NCBI GenBank assembly: GCA_029531795.1
Contig: JAPEIS010000015.1
Coordinates: 1,364,001 to 1,428,000, forward strand
DNA length: 64,000 nucleotides
Source: Sclerotinia nivalis
Taxonomy: Eukaryota; Ascomycota; Leotiomycetes; Helotiales; Sclerotiniaceae
Direction of reading: 5' to 3'
The notes under the pieces: generated by a model
Databases searched by the model: none
What the model was told of the DNA's origin: nothing
The model's input: only the letters and a program-made list of their open reading frames with translations
In this document: one piece after another, positions 60,331 through 64,000 of the stretch
Layout of the letters: each line of letters opens with the position of its first letter
Numbering within the stretch: the stretch's first letter is position 1
Program-made: the position numbers and the translations under genes

Positions 60331-62527
60331 AAGACGGCGCCACCAACAATAAACACACGTTCTTCTTCGCGCTTGACCCATTGGATTATTTGATTGGCTC
60401 CTTGAGCCAAGCCCGCGCGTGAAGCATTAGGACCTGCTACGCAGTAGAATTCAAATTGGGGGGTTGTCCAAGCGAGGGAGATACTGTCCCGGGAGACACA
60501 GTGGAGGACTTTGAGGTGGGAATGCTTTTTGTGTGTTGCGGAGTGGAGGTTTTGGTATCGGTTCATGAGCCTGGATATTGGTGTTAGTTTTTTGTGGCTT
60601 TCTATGAGGCTTGATGATTTGTGGGATAACGATATACCCCTAATAGATACTTTACAGTATCGGATAACACTATCGCTGCAATATTTAATAGTAGTAAATG
60701 AAATATTTAATCTTACCTTCGACGATTGACAAGAGTGTTGTAATACGGATCGAATGATGGCATCGTGAATTGAACATTTGCTCGTGACTTGTATAGAAAA
60801 TGTCGTAATGGTGTCCCAGGAACAATATCAGTTGTCTTTGGACGTCCTTGGCGAACAGCAGCTTTGATGATATTCATACTTCCATTCTTTTCCAGTTGGT
60901 TAACCACATCATCACGCATTTGTTTAAGCTCGAAAAAGCTTTCCTTATCAGCGCTTATGAGAAGCACCGCAACCTCATCTTCCGTTTTGCCTTTCTTGTT
61001 CTCAGGGTTATTATTTTTAATACGTTGACCTTCTTCCACGCTCAAAAAGCTCACGTACATATAGAGGTATCCTCTATTATTAAATCCCGGGAGACATAGA
61101 GGAATCCAATTCTCGCCGCCTCCAGCTCGGACCCCGCCAGCTTCGAAAAGCATGTTGAATATGAGTTGGAGATCGCTAGGATGTAATGAATGTCGCTTGG
61201 GGCGTATCACACTCACAAGCCTACCACCAGCTACTATCAACCCGTAAAGAAGCTTGTCAGTTCGTGCTTTTAGGAGGGTATTGTTTATAACATGTCGTTG
61301 TGATTTCCGCAACTTTAAACATTCTAATGCAGATAACAAAGCAGAAGGAGAGCCTTTAGTGAAAGTGTCTGCAAGTGATGATAGTAATGATTCAGTTCCC
61401 TCCAAGGGTCTGCGAAGATCTGTATTCGGTCGATTCGAAAACAAATGTGTGAGAGTTGGTAAGGTCAAGGTCGATAGGATTTGCATATAGAGAGCCTCAA
61501 GCTGGCCTTTCAATTGAGCATCGCTTTCGCCAAGTTTGCTAATAGCAACAAAGTATAGAGGTCCGTCGGTTGAAATAACAAATCTTGTACGACCTGCAGT
61601 AAATCCCGTGAGGGGATCTTTTGAGCCCTCGAAGAATGATATAATTGTTTGAATGATTCCAATATAGCCATTGATAAGATTTTGATCTCCGTGCCGACTA
61701 TATATAGGTTTCCCAGCGGAAGATAGAATCAAATAATGCTTGAGTTTTGACTTCCATTGTATGAGTAGTTCCTCTTCGTTTCCACCTTTGCTATCAACTT
61801 CCCCTATTTCATCGAATTCACGGTCGAAATTTGGAAGAGAGATATCCTCAAATTCCACTGTCTCATCAATTGGTTCCCCATGATCCGCTTGTGAATTTAG
61901 TAATATCCATGCCGGGCTTTGCGCATTAAGTCCATCGTCAAGTAGACTTGCGAGATCTCCATTTGCCTTCAAGGTTGGCGCACAGCTCATGAGGCTGGCA
62001 TTATCATCGTTGTCACTTCCTTCCAGGCCTTTTTTCTTGCTTGTTGAAGAGATTGATGAAGTGGTACCATGGCCTGGATTTGCTTCGGATGCTGATCGAC
62101 TAACTGGCGTAGAGAAAGTACCTCTGGTGCCATCGGGAAATGATAACGTCTGTATCTCGACTGACGATAATGCCGTGGTAGGTTTAGACTGCAATGCCGG
62201 TCGCATTGGACCTCCTGAGGTTTTTGGACGTTCTGCGACTTGAGACAATGAAGGTCTGGGTGGCAAAGGCGGTCTTCGCTCTTTCGTATCATCATCTGAG
62301 ATATCATCTTTGGTTGTGACAACCTCGGGGGCTTCCATGTCGAGAGTCTTCATGAGGTTTTCGGGAACATCATCATTGATACCCTTCGGGGCCTGGGATT
62401 CATCTTCACCGGTCATCGCATAAGTCGCAACATCATTGACCGTCGCTTTCGAAGACGGGGATCCCTCATTTGTTGCATGTGCTCGTTCATGGGGAGCTGC
62501 ATCCGAGAGGTCAGGAGAAGCTCCCAT
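60327..62527 (-). CDS. MON1: Vacuolar fusion protein MON1 (Mon1-Ccz1 Rab7 exchange factor subunit)
   Basis: Two exons: 62527-60717 and 60570-60327, with a 146-bp intron; 684 residues. The first 230 residues are disordered and acidic or Ser-rich. The conserved part begins at [25 protein letters not shown], followed by [37 protein letters not shown] and later [22 protein letters not shown], all typical of Mon1 longin domains. The C-terminus [28 protein letters not shown] is encoded by the last exon. With Ccz1, Mon1 activates Rab7 (Ypt7) on late endosomes, vacuoles and autophagosomes. Confidence 0.95.
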
Positions 62528-62890
62528 GAGGTCCCTGCGGGGGAAGGGATGTTTTAACTAATGGCAAACTCACAATAATTTTGAAACTTTTTCGTTACAG
62601 CACATTCCTTATGCTGTACTTACAATGATGACCTAGCAATTGCAGGAATGCGAGTGAGTTCTCATGGACCTCTTGATATAACAAGGATATTTTAAGGCTG
62701 TGGTTTATACACGCGGGGCTGGAGCCACTGAAGAATTAGCGACAACCTGTCAGCCTTGGGACTTTTACCAGCACAACTCAGTTGAAAGAAGCCACGCGTA
62801 CGTCATGAATTCATGAATTGAATGCGAACAACAACAATCAAAAGATGCAAATCATCTCTGAATCTATTTTTGTGAAGTGCCACAAGAATC
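62528..62890. promoter_or_regulatory. Shared divergent promoter region of MON1 and DOP1
   Basis: This 363-bp non-coding region separates two genes transcribed away from each other, so it must contain both promoters and 5' UTRs. No RNA gene or clear operator is recognised. Confidence 0.6.
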
Positions 62891-64000
62891 ATGGCCCTTG
62901 AGCCCAGCTCTGGCCGTAAGTCGGTATCTCCTGCGAGCTCAGGAAGAGCATCACCAGTTTCAAGAAAATGGAGGAACCAGTTAGGTGGAGGTAGAGCTCC
63001 CATCCCTTATATTTTATATGGCAGAACTGACTATGTAACAGATGAACCTCCGAATAAAGATAAAGCATTCCGCAGATATGCATCTGGTGTTGATCGTTCA
63101 CTCTCGCTGTTTGACACAGCCTTACAGGAATGGGCGGATTATATTTCTTTTTTGGGGAGGCTATTGAAGGTGTGTGGTCTTAAGAATGTGAATAAAAGGA
63201 ATATACTGAGACAATAATTATAGTCGTTACAAGCACATCCTACCAATATAGCTGCTGTCCCATCTAAAGCAATTGTCGCAAAACGTCTTGCTCAGTGTTT
63301 GAATCCTTCACTACCTTCAGGTGTACACCAAAAAGCTCTTGAAGTTTACGGATATATATTTTCAATGATAGGAACAGAAGAATTGTCTAAAGATTTACCC
63401 CTTTACCTACCGGGGTTATCGACCACTTTGTCATTTGCATCCCTTTCTGTGAGAGGGCCATTTCTTGAACTTCTAGAAAAGCATATACTCAGGGTTGATG
63501 GACGATCACTACGACCAGCTTTAAAAGCGATCATACTTGCTTTGTTGCCTGGTCTTGAGGAGGAAAATAGTGATGAATTTGAACGCACATTGAAATTACT
63601 TGATGGTTTCAAACATGCTGTCAGACCTTCTGGCACTGAAGATTTGGGGCAAAATCACAGTAGTGGGGACGAATATTTTTGGCAATGCTTCTTCCTCGCT
63701 GCAATAACGAGTAATGGTCGTCGATTGGGAGCATTGGCCTATCTCAATCGCAATCTCCCGACACTCGGACAGTCGCCTTCAGAGCAAAGCACTTCGTCAT
63801 CCAATGGGCCTCACAAGGATGATGTGACCACGAATCAATCTCAATTGGCTGAAATTGTTACTTCTCCTGAGCCTGGCTTACTTTTACGATGTTTTGCTGC
63901 TGGCTTAGGTGACGAGCAAATCTTAATTCAGCGTGGATTTTTAGATCTCCTTGTCACTCATTTACCTCTACATTCGAATGTTTTACAACAGCGAGTGAAA
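62891..64000 (+). CDS. DOP1: DOP1 / Dopey family protein, N-terminal part (3' end beyond the window)
   Basis: Two exons are visible, 62891-63169 and 63224 to the window end, with a 54-bp intron (GTGTGT...TATAG); about 352 residues seen. The Dopey N-terminal signature is clear: KAFRRYASGVDRSLSLFDTALQEWADYISFLGRLLK, then QAHP and VPSKAIVAKRLAQCLNPSLPSGVHQKALEVYGYIF. Dop1 is a very large (usually over 1,600 residues) protein that works with Mon2 and the flippase Neo1 in endosome-to-Golgi traffic and is required for normal polarity and development in fungi. A short Ser/Arg-rich tail precedes the domain. Confidence 0.93.

Overview
The window is nuclear DNA of a filamentous ascomycete. Genes are split by short introns (about 45-105 bp, GT...AG, often a CTAAC-like branch site), introns sit at conserved protein positions, and a large AT-rich block shows the signature of repeat-induced point mutation (RIP). 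The protein set and the AT-rich/gene-rich mosaic fit a leotiomycete such as Botrytis or Sclerotinia; that placement is inference, not proof.

Left gene-rich part (1-2,909): the 3' end of a TEL2-type telomere/PIKK-chaperone gene (+), converging with a four-exon FAD-dependent monooxygenase (-).

Central transposon island (about 2,910-38,893): no host gene. The 17-bp word ATCCGTGGAAGCGAAGT flanks it on both sides. The simplest reading is one non-LTR retrotransposon (LINE, minus strand; body 35.1-38.88 kb, probable 3' tail at 2.93-3.38 kb) that made this target duplication and was later filled by nested insertions. I resolve two minus-strand Ty3/gypsy elements of one family (P1, P2), which carry an extra ORF after pol; two gypsy elements of a second family in inverted orientation (Q +, Q' -); one gypsy element of a third family (R, +); a decayed Ty1/copia fragment (+); and two nearly identical 286-bp solo LTRs. 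Q, R and both solo LTRs have exact 5-bp target duplications. Q' does not, which suggests a recombination deletion. All three gypsy families end their integrase in a chromodomain, and nearly all coding frames are broken by RIP-type stops.

Right gene-rich part (38,894-64,000): a Wss1/WLM DNA-protein-crosslink protease (+), a Kel3/KLHDC4 Kelch protein (-), a proline iminopeptidase-like S33 hydrolase (+), the SWR1 subunit VPS71/SWC6 with a HIT zinc finger (-), a 115-aa mitochondrial-type membrane protein (-), protein disulfide isomerase PDI1 ending in HDEL (-), a large Ser/Pro-rich protein of unknown function (+), a repeat-rich spacer, a charged hypothetical protein (+) whose stop codon overlaps that of convergent MON1 (-), and the 5' part of DOP1 (+), divergent from MON1. 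MON1 and DOP1 both act in endosomal membrane traffic and share a 363-bp intergenic region. Splice models were built by eye; summed exon lengths of every complete model are divisible by three.
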